Below are positions 34,021 through 43,275 of a stretch of 64,000 bases of DNA, in pieces. The stretch spans positions 3,224,001 through 3,288,000 of the forward strand of contig OZ245050.1 of the NCBI GenBank assembly GCA_965224525.1, in the 5' to 3' direction. Numbering within the stretch: the first letter of the stretch is position 1; each line of letters opens with the position of its first letter. The notes beneath the pieces were generated by a model. The model was not told the DNA's origin. It was given only the letters and a program-made list of their open reading frames with translations, and did not search any database. The position numbers and the translations under genes were made by a program. The stretch is from Granulosicoccus sp036478565 (GTDB taxonomy: Bacteria; Pseudomonadota; Gammaproteobacteria; Granulosicoccales; Granulosicoccaceae).

Positions 34021-36822
34021 ATGACAGACGCTTTTACGATTGGCCAACGCTGGATCAGCGATACCGAATCGGATCTTGGCCTGGGCACCATACTGGAAGT
34101 TGAATTCCGCCAGATTACCGTGGTGTTCCTGGCTACTGGTGATACCCGAATCTACGCCAAGGAAACCGCTCCACTGACACGCGTAGTATTTGCGGCCGGT
34201 GATTCCATCACCAGCCACGAAGGCTGGCTGATGACCGTAGAAACCGTTGTCGACAATGACGGCTTGCTGACTTACGACGGACACCGCTCCGATACCGGCG
34301 AGAAAACCGTGCTTGAAGAGGCGGGTCTCGACAATTTCCTGCAGTTCAGATCCCCTCGTGATCGACTGTTTGCCGGCTTGGTTGATGGCACGCGCTGGTA
34401 TGCATTACGCCGTCAAGTATTTGAACACCGGCATCAGCTCAGCACCTCTCCCGCTCGCGGCCTGATGGGTGCGCGCATGTCGATACTGCCGCATCAAATC
34501 TATATCGCCGTGGAAGCCATGCAGCGCCACCACCCTCGGCTGCTACTGGCTGACGAGGTTGGTCTTGGCAAGACAATCGAGGCCGGCCTGATCGTGCACG
34601 CAAAATTGACAACCTTGCAGATCTCCCGCGTATTGATTGTTGTACCTGAAGCACTACTTCACCAGTGGTTGGTGGAGATGCTCCGTAAGTTCAATCTGGC
34701 CTTTCGCATCATGGATGATGAGCGATTCAACGAGCTGGCACCCGGCGCACCGGATGAGAATCCTTTTCTGGCTGAACAGCTGGTGCTGTGTTCTCTGGAA
34801 ACCCTGCTAAATGATGAGCAGATTGGCGATGCGGCATTGACTGCTGGCTGGGATATGCTGGTCGCTGATGAAGCTCATCACCTGAGCTGGGAACCTGACA
34901 ATCCGTCGCCCGCCTACACCCTGGTGGAAGAACTCAGCCAACAATCGCCATCCGTGTTGTTGCTGACCGCCACACCGGAGCAGCTGGGCCAGGCTGGACA
35001 CTTTGCACGATTGCGTTTACTGGATCCCGATCGCTTCTCCTCACTCGAACAATATCTGGATGAAGAGGCTCGCTATTCCTGGGTAGCCGATGTCGCAGAC
35101 CGACTTAACCGTGATGAAGCACTGACTACAGAACAGATAGGAGACCTGGAAGAACTGCTCGGTGAACCAATTGAGGCCGCATCAAAAAAAACCTTGAGTT
35201 CGTCCGCCGCCCTTTCAATGAGCGAACTTGGCAAGCAATTGATGGACAAGCTGGTCGATCGTCATGGCACCGGGCGGCTAATGTTCCGCAATACGCGTAG
35301 TGCCATAAGCGGTTTTCCAAAAAGACATATGTTGTCGCATACGCTCAATGATCCGTCCCTGGAAAGTGTCGCCGCCTGGTTGATCGAATTTCTGGCTGAA
35401 CAGTACCCCAACAAGGTGTTGCTAATTTGTTCGAAGCGGGAAACCGTTCAGATACTGGCAGAAACGCTGCGCGTGGCAGGCATTCAGAGTGCGCAGTTTC
35501 ATGAAGACATGAAAATTGTCGAGCGTGATCGCGCAGCCGCCTGGTTCAGTAACCCAGAAGAAGACTGTCGTCTGATGCTGTGTTCAGAAATTGGCAGCGA
35601 AGGGCGTAATTTCCAGTTTCTGCACCAGCTTGTCACCATCGAATTGCCCATGTCACCCGATTTACTGGAACAACGAATCGGGCGATTGGATCGGATCGGT
35701 CAGGATCACGACATCGAGATTCATGTGCCGTCAGCACCGGGCTCTGCTGATCAATTATTGAGCCGTTGGTATCAGGACGGACTGAATGCTTTCGAAGAAA
35801 CCTGCCCCTCCGGTAGCGCCGTGATTGAAAAGCTGGGGGCAGAGCTTGAAGTACTGGTAGGCAACGCTTCAAAAGACGGAGCAGCGGACAGCAATACAGC
35901 AGCGGCACTCGAACTGTTGATCAAAAACACGCAATTATTATCGAGCAAACTGAACACCGATATGGAGGCCGGCCGTGACCGTTTGCTCGAACTGAATTCA
36001 AACAGACCGGAACGAATACAGGAGCATCTGGATGCACTGGCGCGACGGGATCGAGACTACCGACTTCAGGATTTCATGGAGGCTGTGTTTGATCGTTTTG
36101 GCGTGGAAATGAACGAGCAACGCGATCACGCAATTTTGCACCCAAGTGACCATATGCAAGTCGAACACTTCCCGCATCTGACGCCGAGTGGCTTGACTGT
36201 CACCTTTGATCGCGCCACCGCCCTGACGCGTGAGGACTTTACTTTTCTTTCCTGGGATCACCCGATGGTGACGGCTGCCATGGACCTGATACTGGATGAA
36301 GGGTTTGGTCAAGCCGATACGCAGGTGGTCAAACTGGAAGAACTGCCCAAGGGTCTGGCTTTTGTGGAAGCCAGTTACATCCTGCAATGCACCGGGCCGG
36401 CATTTTTAAACATTGAGCGACATCTGCCAGACAATCTGCAGACATTCCACGTCGGGCTGGATAACAAGAATTATTCCGAGATTCTGCATGATATTGATCT
36501 GGATAGCCTGAAACAGCGCTACGATCGCAACGCATTGAAACAGGTCATTCAAAAGCACCGCGACTCGCTGGAAAAACTTCTCGACGTGACGGTCACATTG
36601 GCAGAGAACACATTGCCGCCGCTGATCGAAGAAGCACGCGCCAGTATCGAACAGGAATGTGAACAGGAAACTGAACGACTGGTGGCCCTGGCCAAAGTGA
36701 ACACGTCCGTCAGTCAGGATGAAATAGACATACTGGACCAGGAGAAACGCGCATTACTTAAAACCCTGGACACCGCTCATGTGCGGCCCGTCGGTGTGCG
36801 CGTATTGTTCAACGCTTCATAA
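34021..36822 (+). CDS. rapA: RNA polymerase-associated ATPase RapA (HepA)
   Basis: 933-residue Swi2/Snf2-family ATPase that binds RNA polymerase and helps recycle it after transcription. The N-terminal Tudor-like part starts IGQRWISDTESDLGLGTIL. Helicase motifs are present: I at 178-185 (DEVGLGKT), II at 283-286 (DEAH), III (LLTATPEQLGQ), and the C-terminal lobe SEIGSEGRNFQF and EQRIGRLDRIGQ. The RapA-specific C-terminal domain follows to the end. Length is slightly below the E. coli protein. xthA starts 12 bp downstream in the same orientation, so the two are likely co-transcribed. Confidence 0.97.
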   Translation: MTDAFTIGQRWISDTESDLGLGTILEVEFRQITVVFLATGDTRIYAKETAPLTRVVFAAGDSITSHEGWLMTVETVVDNDGLLTYDGHRSDTGEKTVLEEAGLDNFLQFRSPRDRLFAGLVDGTRWYALRRQVFEHRHQLSTSPARGLMGARMSILPHQIYIAVEAMQRHHPRLLLADEVGLGKTIEAGLIVHAKLTTLQISRVLIVVPEALLHQWLVEMLRKFNLAFRIMDDERFNELAPGAPDENPFLAEQLVLCSLETLLNDEQIGDAALTAGWDMLVADEAHHLSWEPDNPSPAYTLVEELSQQSPSVLLLTATPEQLGQAGHFARLRLLDPDRFSSLEQYLDEEARYSWVADVADRLNRDEALTTEQIGDLEELLGEPIEAASKKTLSSSAALSMSELGKQLMDKLVDRHGTGRLMFRNTRSAISGFPKRHMLSHTLNDPSLESVAAWLIEFLAEQYPNKVLLICSKRETVQILAETLRVAGIQSAQFHEDMKIVERDRAAAWFSNPEEDCRLMLCSEIGSEGRNFQFLHQLVTIELPMSPDLLEQRIGRLDRIGQDHDIEIHVPSAPGSADQLLSRWYQDGLNAFEETCPSGSAVIEKLGAELEVLVGNASKDGAADSNTAAALELLIKNTQLLSSKLNTDMEAGRDRLLELNSNRPERIQEHLDALARRDRDYRLQDFMEAVFDRFGVEMNEQRDHAILHPSDHMQVEHFPHLTPSGLTVTFDRATALTREDFTFLSWDHPMVTAAMDLILDEGFGQADTQVVKLEELPKGLAFVEASYILQCTGPAFLNIERHLPDNLQTFHVGLDNKNYSEILHDIDLDSLKQRYDRNALKQVIQKHRDSLEKLLDVTVTLAENTLPPLIEEARASIEQECEQETERLVALAKVNTSVSQDEIDILDQEKRALLKTLDTAHVRPVGVRVLFNAS

Positions 36823-36833
36823 AGAGCCATTGT

Positions 36834-37661
36834 ATGAAAATAGTTTCATTCAACGTCAATAGTGTTCGTATGCGCCTGCACCAGTTGCAGGCACTGGTCG
36901 ATACCTATGCTCCCGATGTCATCGGCCTGCAGGAAACCAAGGTCGTTGATGCAGACTTTCCGGTTGATGCCATCCGCGAAATTGGATTCGAATCTGCCTT
37001 TGCCGGACAGAAAACCCACTACGGTATTGCTTTGTTATCACGTACGCCCATGACAAATATCAGCATCGGCTTCAGAGGTGACACAGAAGAGTCGCAAAAA
37101 CGCCTGATCAGCGCAACGGTTAAATCGTCCAATGGCACAACGGTTACCATCATCAATGGTTATTTTCCGCAGGGCGAAAATCGCAAGCACGAATCCAAGT
37201 TCCCGGCCAAGGAACGTTTCTATCAGGACCTTCACCAGAAGCTGAACAACGAACATGCGCCGTCCGATGCTCTGGTCGTCATCGGTGACTTCAATATTGC
37301 GCCGGTCGATCAGGATCTCGGCATAGGACCTGACAACGTAAAGCGATGGCTGCGTAGCGGCAATACCAGTTTCCTACCCGAGGAACGTGAGTGGCTGAAG
37401 CGACTGTGTGATTGGGGGCTGGACGACAGCTTTCGGCTCAAGTACCCCGATGTAGATGATCGTTTCAGCTGGTTTGACTATCGCAGCAAGGGCTTTGATC
37501 GTGAACCTAAACGTGGGCTTCGTATCGACCACTTGTTAAGCACAACCTCGATGACAAAGGCGCTGGTCGATTCGGGTATTGATTTTGGAGATGGTTATGA
37601 CATTCGTTCCATGACTAAACCATCGGATCATTGCCCGGTTTGGTCGGAGTTTGATATCTAA
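36834..37661 (+). CDS. xthA: Exodeoxyribonuclease III / AP endonuclease
   Basis: 275-residue endonuclease/exonuclease/phosphatase-family enzyme for base excision repair at abasic sites. N7 lies in FNVNSVRMR, E34-type in GLQETKV, GDFNIAPVDQD carries the catalytic Asp/Asn, and the C-terminal SDHCPVW carries the catalytic Asp-His. RIDHLLST is the family's substrate loop. The gene follows rapA by 12 bp. Its stop codon overlaps the stop of the convergent esterase gene by two bases, so the transcripts must overlap at their 3' ends. Confidence 0.97.
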   Translation: MKIVSFNVNSVRMRLHQLQALVDTYAPDVIGLQETKVVDADFPVDAIREIGFESAFAGQKTHYGIALLSRTPMTNISIGFRGDTEESQKRLISATVKSSNGTTVTIINGYFPQGENRKHESKFPAKERFYQDLHQKLNNEHAPSDALVVIGDFNIAPVDQDLGIGPDNVKRWLRSGNTSFLPEEREWLKRLCDWGLDDSFRLKYPDVDDRFSWFDYRSKGFDREPKRGLRIDHLLSTTSMTKALVDSGIDFGDGYDIRSMTKPSDHCPVWSEFDI

Positions 37662-39373
37662 CGCCGTTCCCAAATACGCTGTATAGCCTGATAAAAACGT
37701 TGCCCCATTTCGCGATAAGCAGCTGCGCCAAAGTGCACACAGGAGGTACTGCCACACGGGTATGCCGGCGGTACGAAATCATCGTTATTAACCCAATCAG
37801 CGTATGGCACGCTGCTAGCAATTGTACGGTGCGCACTATCTACAATTTTCTTTGGCTCACTCCAGTTGGAAAAGTTCGAATGATTGTCACTGCCACGCGA
37901 CTGCGTTGCAACTATAAACGGAACGGCTGCATCCGTGCCACGTGCACCTGCACCGCGTGCATCGACACGAGCTTCCCGGCGAATACGCTGAATCAGCAAG
38001 CGTAGATTGTCGGCGTAGGACTTTGCGCAGGCGTAGTTATCAGCATCAGCGCCACCCTGATGCCAAAGGATACCGCGCAATATGCCATTCGTATCCCGCA
38101 GCGTCATATTGAGCCGTGTCAATGCCCGTTCAGCCAGCCAGGTTCCGCGCAGAAAATCATCACCGGGAGGCGCAGCATTCCAGCCTCGCTCGCCCTGATT
38201 ACCGGTACAAAATCCTGTCGCGCCCCAGGCAGCAGGAACCAGATAGACCCGTTGCGCCGTATCCGCTAACAGTGCTTTTGCGAAGGTAAGACCAAGTCCA
38301 ATATGTGAGCCACCTTTTTTGCCAATATTTGCATACAACGGCTCGTGCAAAGGGTCTTCTGCTTTTACAAAACGAGGTTCAAACACGTTGTTTGTTTCGT
38401 TGACATGCATTTCAAATGTCGAGAAAAGGCCTCGGTTATTAGGTACGACATTCAGCTGCCAGATGCGATCATTCAGCGCATCACTTCCGCCAGCACTTGC
38501 ATCCTTGGCACCATATTCACTGGAACCCACCATATTGCTCTGACCTATGAGCAGATAGACATCAGGCGCATTGACAGGCTTTACATCCAGTGTAATACGA
38601 GATTCGCGTGTCAGTTCACCACTGGTAACGCTCACCACAAACTTTCGTTCTTGAGGCAATAGTGGTTGCATGCCGATAAACAGTTTAAAACCAACGGTCG
38701 CCTGCTGCGAACCAGACTGCAATTCAGTAGCGCTAAGCTCAACAACCATGTCATTGCTGAATTCGGGTGATTCAGGCCAGACGCTCAAGCGCACAGGCTC
38801 GGTCGCATTGGTATCGATCGACACGACAAAACTTGCGCCATCGCTATTGCCTTCATCAAGAGCCGCCCGCTCCCGATCAATCGATAGATTCAGCTGTGGG
38901 ACTGGAGGGTTTCCATCAAGAATTACACTGACCGGCGTACTGCGGTTTCCAGCGGCATCAATCGCTACAATTTTGTAACCATACGGCTGACCGGGTGTCA
39001 GCTGTGTATCTACAAGATTTGTTGTCTCTCGACTGCTTATGACAAGGCCGTCGCGAATAATTTCGTAACCAATGACAGCAATATTATCTATTGCCGAGTT
39101 CCAAAATAATTCACCCGAGGTTGTCGAGCGGCGATAAGCTCGGGCATTTGTTGGACTGGCTGGCCGTTGGGTATCTCTTTGCGAGGAACTCGAACTGTCA
39201 CTAATGGAGCTGTCAGCACCAGCGGGATCGTCATTTGCAGGAACATCAGCTTCGCTGGATATTTGGGAACTGTCGGCTGGCGGATCAGCCTGGATCCCAC
39301 TAGAGCCAACATCACAGCCCATTGGCAGAATAAACCCGATGCACAAAAGCAGCGCGGTCAATCGATTTTTCAT
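37658..39373 (-). CDS. Lipoprotein SGNH/SASA-type carbohydrate esterase with FN3-like domain
   Basis: 571 residues. The signal peptide ends in a lipobox (ILPMGC, C20). An Asp/Ser-rich linker (21-75) leads to a fibronectin III-like domain (about 75-155, ELFWNSAIDNIAVIGYEI), a Calx-beta-like sandwich (160-265), then the esterase domain (270-571). The nucleophile motif is LLIGQSNMVG (S279); HQGGADAD and the C-terminal CVHFGAAAYREMG carry further family positions including the catalytic His. This is the sialate O-acetylesterase/acetylxylan esterase (CE6-like) fold. It probably deacetylates glycans at the cell surface. It is convergent with xthA and appears monocistronic. Confidence 0.85.
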   Translation of the reverse strand: MKNRLTALLLCIGFILPMGCDVGSSGIQADPPADSSQISSEADVPANDDPAGADSSISDSSSSSQRDTQRPASPTNARAYRRSTTSGELFWNSAIDNIAVIGYEIIRDGLVISSRETTNLVDTQLTPGQPYGYKIVAIDAAGNRSTPVSVILDGNPPVPQLNLSIDRERAALDEGNSDGASFVVSIDTNATEPVRLSVWPESPEFSNDMVVELSATELQSGSQQATVGFKLFIGMQPLLPQERKFVVSVTSGELTRESRITLDVKPVNAPDVYLLIGQSNMVGSSEYGAKDASAGGSDALNDRIWQLNVVPNNRGLFSTFEMHVNETNNVFEPRFVKAEDPLHEPLYANIGKKGGSHIGLGLTFAKALLADTAQRVYLVPAAWGATGFCTGNQGERGWNAAPPGDDFLRGTWLAERALTRLNMTLRDTNGILRGILWHQGGADADNYACAKSYADNLRLLIQRIRREARVDARGAGARGTDAAVPFIVATQSRGSDNHSNFSNWSEPKKIVDSAHRTIASSVPYADWVNNDDFVPPAYPCGSTSCVHFGAAAYREMGQRFYQAIQRIWERR

Positions 39374-39788
39374 GGCACAGTTATACCGAACCCGGAATTT
39401 CCCGGAGGCTGGAAGGGGATGGCCGGCTACTCTGGAAATTTCTTGCTACCAGGACCATCCGTGGTGATTCAAGTATGACAGCGAATACTCACCCGGCGCA
39501 AAGTGGTAACAAAAAGTTACTTTTTCTGCACGCAACCAATCGCTAGCCTGATGCAAGCTGGAATGCGTGGTAATCACGCAGACCCCGTGCATTCTAGCCT
39601 CAGCGCCTATCGCTGACTTTCGTGGCCTTATGGCAGCAATGTTCGATCCAGCACTGTTTTGCTGACAGTCATTGCATGCGCCAGCACGCCTGCCTGATGA
39701 ATATCAGAAGATACGATTTATTGCCGCTACATCATTCATTCTCAACCCCCTACGATGTTCGACCCATACACCTCCAGCAACGAATGAA
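39374..39788. other. Gene-free stretch with stem-loops
   Basis: No coding frame is credible in 415 bp. Around 39557-39598 the arms GCTGGAATGC and GCATTCTAGC pair almost perfectly around a 22-base loop that itself contains CGTG/CACG. GTAAC-AAAAA-GTTAC followed by TTTTT lies near 39510-39530 and could be a small terminator. The region marks the switch to an AT-rich gene on the right. Confidence 0.4.
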
Positions 39789-40518
39789 CTATGATTTCAT
39801 TTCAATGTAAACATGGTATAACGGGTCTGCATTTGAAATGAGATTTTTTGTATCGACTCTTGTTGCACTTACCTTCCCAGCATTGGAAAACATTTTTTGA
39901 ACAGAAAACGCAGTGCTACGATCCCATGCGACCAAGTCACCATCGCAAGGCAACATATTCCATTGATGTAACTGGCAGTAGTCCTGGTGTACTGCCTCAT
40001 TTACTCGGCCCGTGAGGTAAATGAGGCCGCCTTTGGCACAGACCTTTTTCATTTCCAATAAAGTTTTGTGCGGATCTTCAACATGATCCAACGCATTTTT
40101 ACAATACACTATGTCATACGACTCCAATTCGACAAAATTGGATAGGGCTTCTCCTTCACCATATATTGTTTTAAATCTTGGCTGTAAATGTATGTGATTC
40201 CAACATCGCGTTATAACCCACAGCTAGCGGATCTATTCCAGTTATCACTATTTCTGCATTTAATGATTGCAACCCGCCAGTACCTAGACTTGAGCATGGA
40301 CCAGCTCCGACATCAAGAATTTTTGTCACTTTACCGTCAGTTCTTAAATACTCGACAAGATTCTTTGGAAATACCCGCTTTCCTCCCACCCGCTTAAAAA
40401 ATGAATCCTGACTGCCAGGCTTCTGGTTTTTTCCTTCAACAATTTTAGTCCAGTAATGCAACTCACTTTTGAACGCTCTCTCGCGCTCGGAAATTACAAT
40501 TTCGGTAACAGTTGACAT
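39789..40518 (-). pseudogene. Class I SAM-dependent methyltransferase interrupted by one frameshift
   Basis: Two adjacent frames form one gene. The N-terminal frame (ATG 40518, AGAGGA upstream) has motif I, VTKILDVGAGPCSSLG, and stops near 40171. The next frame already continues in register before that point, reading FKTIYGEGEALS, then YDIVYCKNALDHV and GGLIYLTGRVNE to the end at 39789. A change of one base near 40180-40205 restores a single protein of about 240 residues. This is either a true pseudogene or a sequence error. The region is AT-rich compared with both neighbours and the gene stands alone, which suggests transfer from elsewhere. The substrate is unknown. Confidence 0.75.
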
Positions 40519-40817
40519 ATATGTGTTTCCTCTAGATAACTTAGCATCTTGATCGACAGACATGGCATCGGAACTGTTCGTGTAAATTCAGGATTCACGA
40601 CGAACACAGATCTGATTCGATTGATCATCACAAATTGTGCCAAGTCATAGATTCAATTGATCTGAACACTCCTGGTAAAGAGTATTCTCCTTACCCTGGT
40701 TTCGGAACAAAGGTGATTCGAAATACCGCAGTATTCACGCCAAGGAACCGGCCTATTCAGGAAATCGAACAGAGCCACTGATTCCGGTGCCTTATCAGTT
40801 GGCGGTTGTTTTTCGCG

Positions 40818-41717
40818 CTATTTCCGCCAGACAATCATGGATGGCCGACGCTGTACGCCGAATACAGCACCAGGCATCAGAAACAGGCACAGAACAAGTA
40901 GCGCCAATGATGCAGGAATCCAGCGCAAGTCTACCGGCACCGACTCCTGTCGCTGCGCTACAGAACTTGCAAGCTCCCTGGCGAAACTTTGTGGGGAGTC
41001 CAGCCGAACATAGTCAAGTTCTGCCAACAAGGCCAACTGGATCAGATGCTCTTCATGCAAATTGGACAGTTCTTCATGGCTCTGCCCGTTGGCAGCACCT
41101 GACAATTGCACCACCTCTTCCGCCTGCCAGTAACCGCTTATCCGGCCCTCGGCATCAAGCTTCGGTATTTTGCTCGGCAGCTCTCCACCTATACCAACAA
41201 CATAACCGTAGGCGCCCGGGTTATCCGGCTTGGGCATGCCTTTGCGTCCGGCCCTCAGTGGTGGCGCTTCATGACCATCGCTTAGCAACACAACAGCAAT
41301 ATCTCCACCCATGGCATGCGCAGCTCGAAGGCTCTTGTGCAAGCCTCGGCCAATACTGCTGGCATTGGCCCAACGCATGCTACCGTCAATGGCATCAATT
41401 GCTGAAATCAGACCGGCATAGTGTTCGCAGGTTTCCAGCGGCACCAGCAATGACAACGCTCGCTGACCGGCAAAAACACTCAATCCGACCTGCGAGCCGC
41501 AGGGCAGTTCATATACCAGTGTGCGGGCTGCCTCCCTGGCCAGCTCAAGACGGCTGACGGCATTTCCTTCCAGAAATACGTCTTCAACATTCATGCTTTG
41601 TGATATATCGAAGGTCAGTAAAAAGCGCTGTATCGGTCGTTGCCGAGCGATTGGCGGCAGTAACACAGCCGTAAACAGCAACAACAAGGCAAGCCACAGA
41701 GGCCATATCCGCCTCAT
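40818..41717 (-). CDS. mxaL: MxaL-like VWA membrane protein
   Basis: 299 residues: N-terminal helix (PLWLALLLLFTAVLLPP), VWA domain with an intact metal-site motif DISQS (D37, S39, S41) and VVLLSDGHEAPP, and a C-terminal helix (IPASLALLVLCLFLMPGAVFG). The last gene of the overlapping leftward operon, in the position of mxaL of the methanol dehydrogenase maturation cluster. It overlaps mxaK by 4 bp. Mxa proteins are required in methylotrophs for calcium insertion into the PQQ enzyme MxaF; the specific task of MxaL is not settled. No mxaD-like gene follows on this strand. Confidence 0.8.
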   Translation of the reverse strand: MRRIWPLWLALLLLFTAVLLPPIARQRPIQRFLLTFDISQSMNVEDVFLEGNAVSRLELAREAARTLVYELPCGSQVGLSVFAGQRALSLLVPLETCEHYAGLISAIDAIDGSMRWANASSIGRGLHKSLRAAHAMGGDIAVVLLSDGHEAPPLRAGRKGMPKPDNPGAYGYVVGIGGELPSKIPKLDAEGRISGYWQAEEVVQLSGAANGQSHEELSNLHEEHLIQLALLAELDYVRLDSPQSFARELASSVAQRQESVPVDLRWIPASLALLVLCLFLMPGAVFGVQRRPSMIVWRK

Positions 41718-42259
41718 GGCAAATCTCTGGTTTCGAAATCGGGTACGATGACACGCACGCGCTTTATCGGGTCAGCGCCATTGCCCTCGCTACCATCAGT
41801 AAATTCTGGAGCTAAACGTAGTGCTCGCTCAAGGTTATAGCGCGCATCCCAGTCTGTAGGCGTTAACTGCAAGAGATCCCGGTAACGCTGCTTGGCCAGT
41901 TCCACCAACGGTAATACGCTACCTTTGTCCACGTCGCTTTGCAGGCTTGTTCGTAAATAACCATTCGCCAGGTTGTATTGTGCAGCCTGGCCCGTCGCGT
42001 CCGTGCGATGTTCGCGAATCAGCTGGCTATATCGTTTTTCAGCCTCGCTGAATTTACCGCTTGAGGACAGCATGTTTGCTTCCGCCAATCGAACCTGTGG
42101 ATGCTCAACCTGTGGCATTTCTGTCTGCGCCGTTGACACCTGCGCAACTGCCTCGTTGACCCGGTTGGCGCGTCGCAACTCGTGTACTTGTGTGGTAAGA
42201 AAGACTGCACCACAAGCTGCCAGTGCAGCAAATCCCGCGTGAACAGACTGTCGTTTCAT
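41714..42259 (-). CDS. mxaK: MxaK-like protein
   Basis: 181 residues with an N-terminal membrane anchor (VHAGFAALAACGAVFLTTQV) and a helical, TPR-like periplasmic part (LAEANMLSSSGKFSEAEKRYSQL and WDARYNLERALRLAPE). Gene order, size and the NLERALRL motif fit MxaK. ATG 42259 overlaps the mxaC stop as ATGA; the longer frame to 42331 lies inside mxaC and is rejected. TPR-like helices suggest a scaffold role between the VWA proteins MxaC and MxaL, paralleling BatC between BatB and BatD in the other operon. Confidence 0.75.
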   Translation of the reverse strand: MKRQSVHAGFAALAACGAVFLTTQVHELRRANRVNEAVAQVSTAQTEMPQVEHPQVRLAEANMLSSSGKFSEAEKRYSQLIREHRTDATGQAAQYNLANGYLRTSLQSDVDKGSVLPLVELAKQRYRDLLQLTPTDWDARYNLERALRLAPEFTDGSEGNGADPIKRVRVIVPDFETRDLP

Positions 42260-43275
42260 ACCCAGCGCTCCATTCGCAACGTACTCATTACCATCAGCAA
42301 GATGCAAAAAAGCAACGCTGCAACCAAACAACGTAGCATGTAATCAATTCGCGGCACTTTTTCAAAATATGTCAATGGCAAATTCTGCTGCTCGTCTATC
42401 TGCTTGATAGCTGCAGCCATGGATTCAGGGTCATCAGCCTGATAAACGTGGTAGTCGATGCCAAGACCTTTAAAAAAAAGATGCAGGGCTATCTCATCGA
42501 CACTCTTGTCGGCTTCTCTGCCAACGGTCTCCAGATTTGGGCTGTTTTCACTACTTTGAATGTAGATAAAATAGAGCGCCACCCGGTTACGTTCCAACCC
42601 CTGTTGAATTTCTTTACGGATGGTTTTCGTTAACTTTGCCCCACCATCAGAGACTAGCAATATCGCCCGGCTACCCGAGTAACTTCGGCCTTCAAAAACA
42701 TCAGTTGCCGCCAGCAACGCCAACCCCATATTGGTTTCATTGGAACCACGCCCAATACTACTGGCATCCAGACCTGCCTGTATGACAGCCACATCGTTAG
42801 TAAACGGTGAGACACGTAATACTGCCGCGTTGAACAGCGTTAATGCATAACGGTTATCAGGACGCTGCTGCAACAATCCAGATAAAGCTGTGCGAACAAT
42901 CGTATTCTTGGGTTGAGGTACTCGAGGTGCCAGACCTGCTTCCGGTGGCTTGTTGTAGTGAGCTGTTGCATCCATGCTTGAGCTGCGATCCATGACAATA
43001 GACAATTCCGCACCTCGCCCTATCCGTTCAATGCGGGTTTCAGGGGAACCCGGTTTTGCCATGGCAAAAACTACGCTCGCAATGGTTGCCATAGCCAACA
43101 AGCGCCAGACACGATCGGCAACTTGACCAGGGACATCTCGCGGCAGCCAGTCAACCGCCGCAATTTCAAGACTGTCCCGCTCTCTTTTCAGCCACGGTAA
43201 CAATGCCAGTGGTAGTAAAAACAGCAGTCGCGGGCTGTCGAAATCGACAGGCAACGTTTGCAGAGCGTCAAGCAC
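42256..43275 (-). CDS. mxaC: MxaC-like VWA membrane protein
   Basis: 339 residues with an N-terminal hydrophobic stretch (LLFLLPLALLPWL), a second helix (LLAMATIASVVFAMA), a VWA domain with complete MIDAS DRSSS (D96, S98, S100) and a C-terminal helix (CLVAALLFCILLMVMS). The start is a GTG at 43275, overlapping the mxaA stop by one base (TAGTG). Position and domain order match MxaC, one of two VWA proteins in the mxa cluster. It probably works in the inner membrane together with MxaL and the MoxR-type ATPase MxaR. Confidence 0.82.
   Translation of the reverse strand: MLDALQTLPVDFDSPRLLFLLPLALLPWLKRERDSLEIAAVDWLPRDVPGQVADRVWRLLAMATIASVVFAMAKPGSPETRIERIGRGAELSIVMDRSSSMDATAHYNKPPEAGLAPRVPQPKNTIVRTALSGLLQQRPDNRYALTLFNAAVLRVSPFTNDVAVIQAGLDASSIGRGSNETNMGLALLAATDVFEGRSYSGSRAILLVSDGGAKLTKTIRKEIQQGLERNRVALYFIYIQSSENSPNLETVGREADKSVDEIALHLFFKGLGIDYHVYQADDPESMAAAIKQIDEQQNLPLTYFEKVPRIDYMLRCLVAALLFCILLMVMSTLRMERWV

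Noticed and set aside
40787..41557. 256-codon open frame on the plus strand
   Set aside because: Antisense to mxaL; no recognisable domain and no ribosome site.
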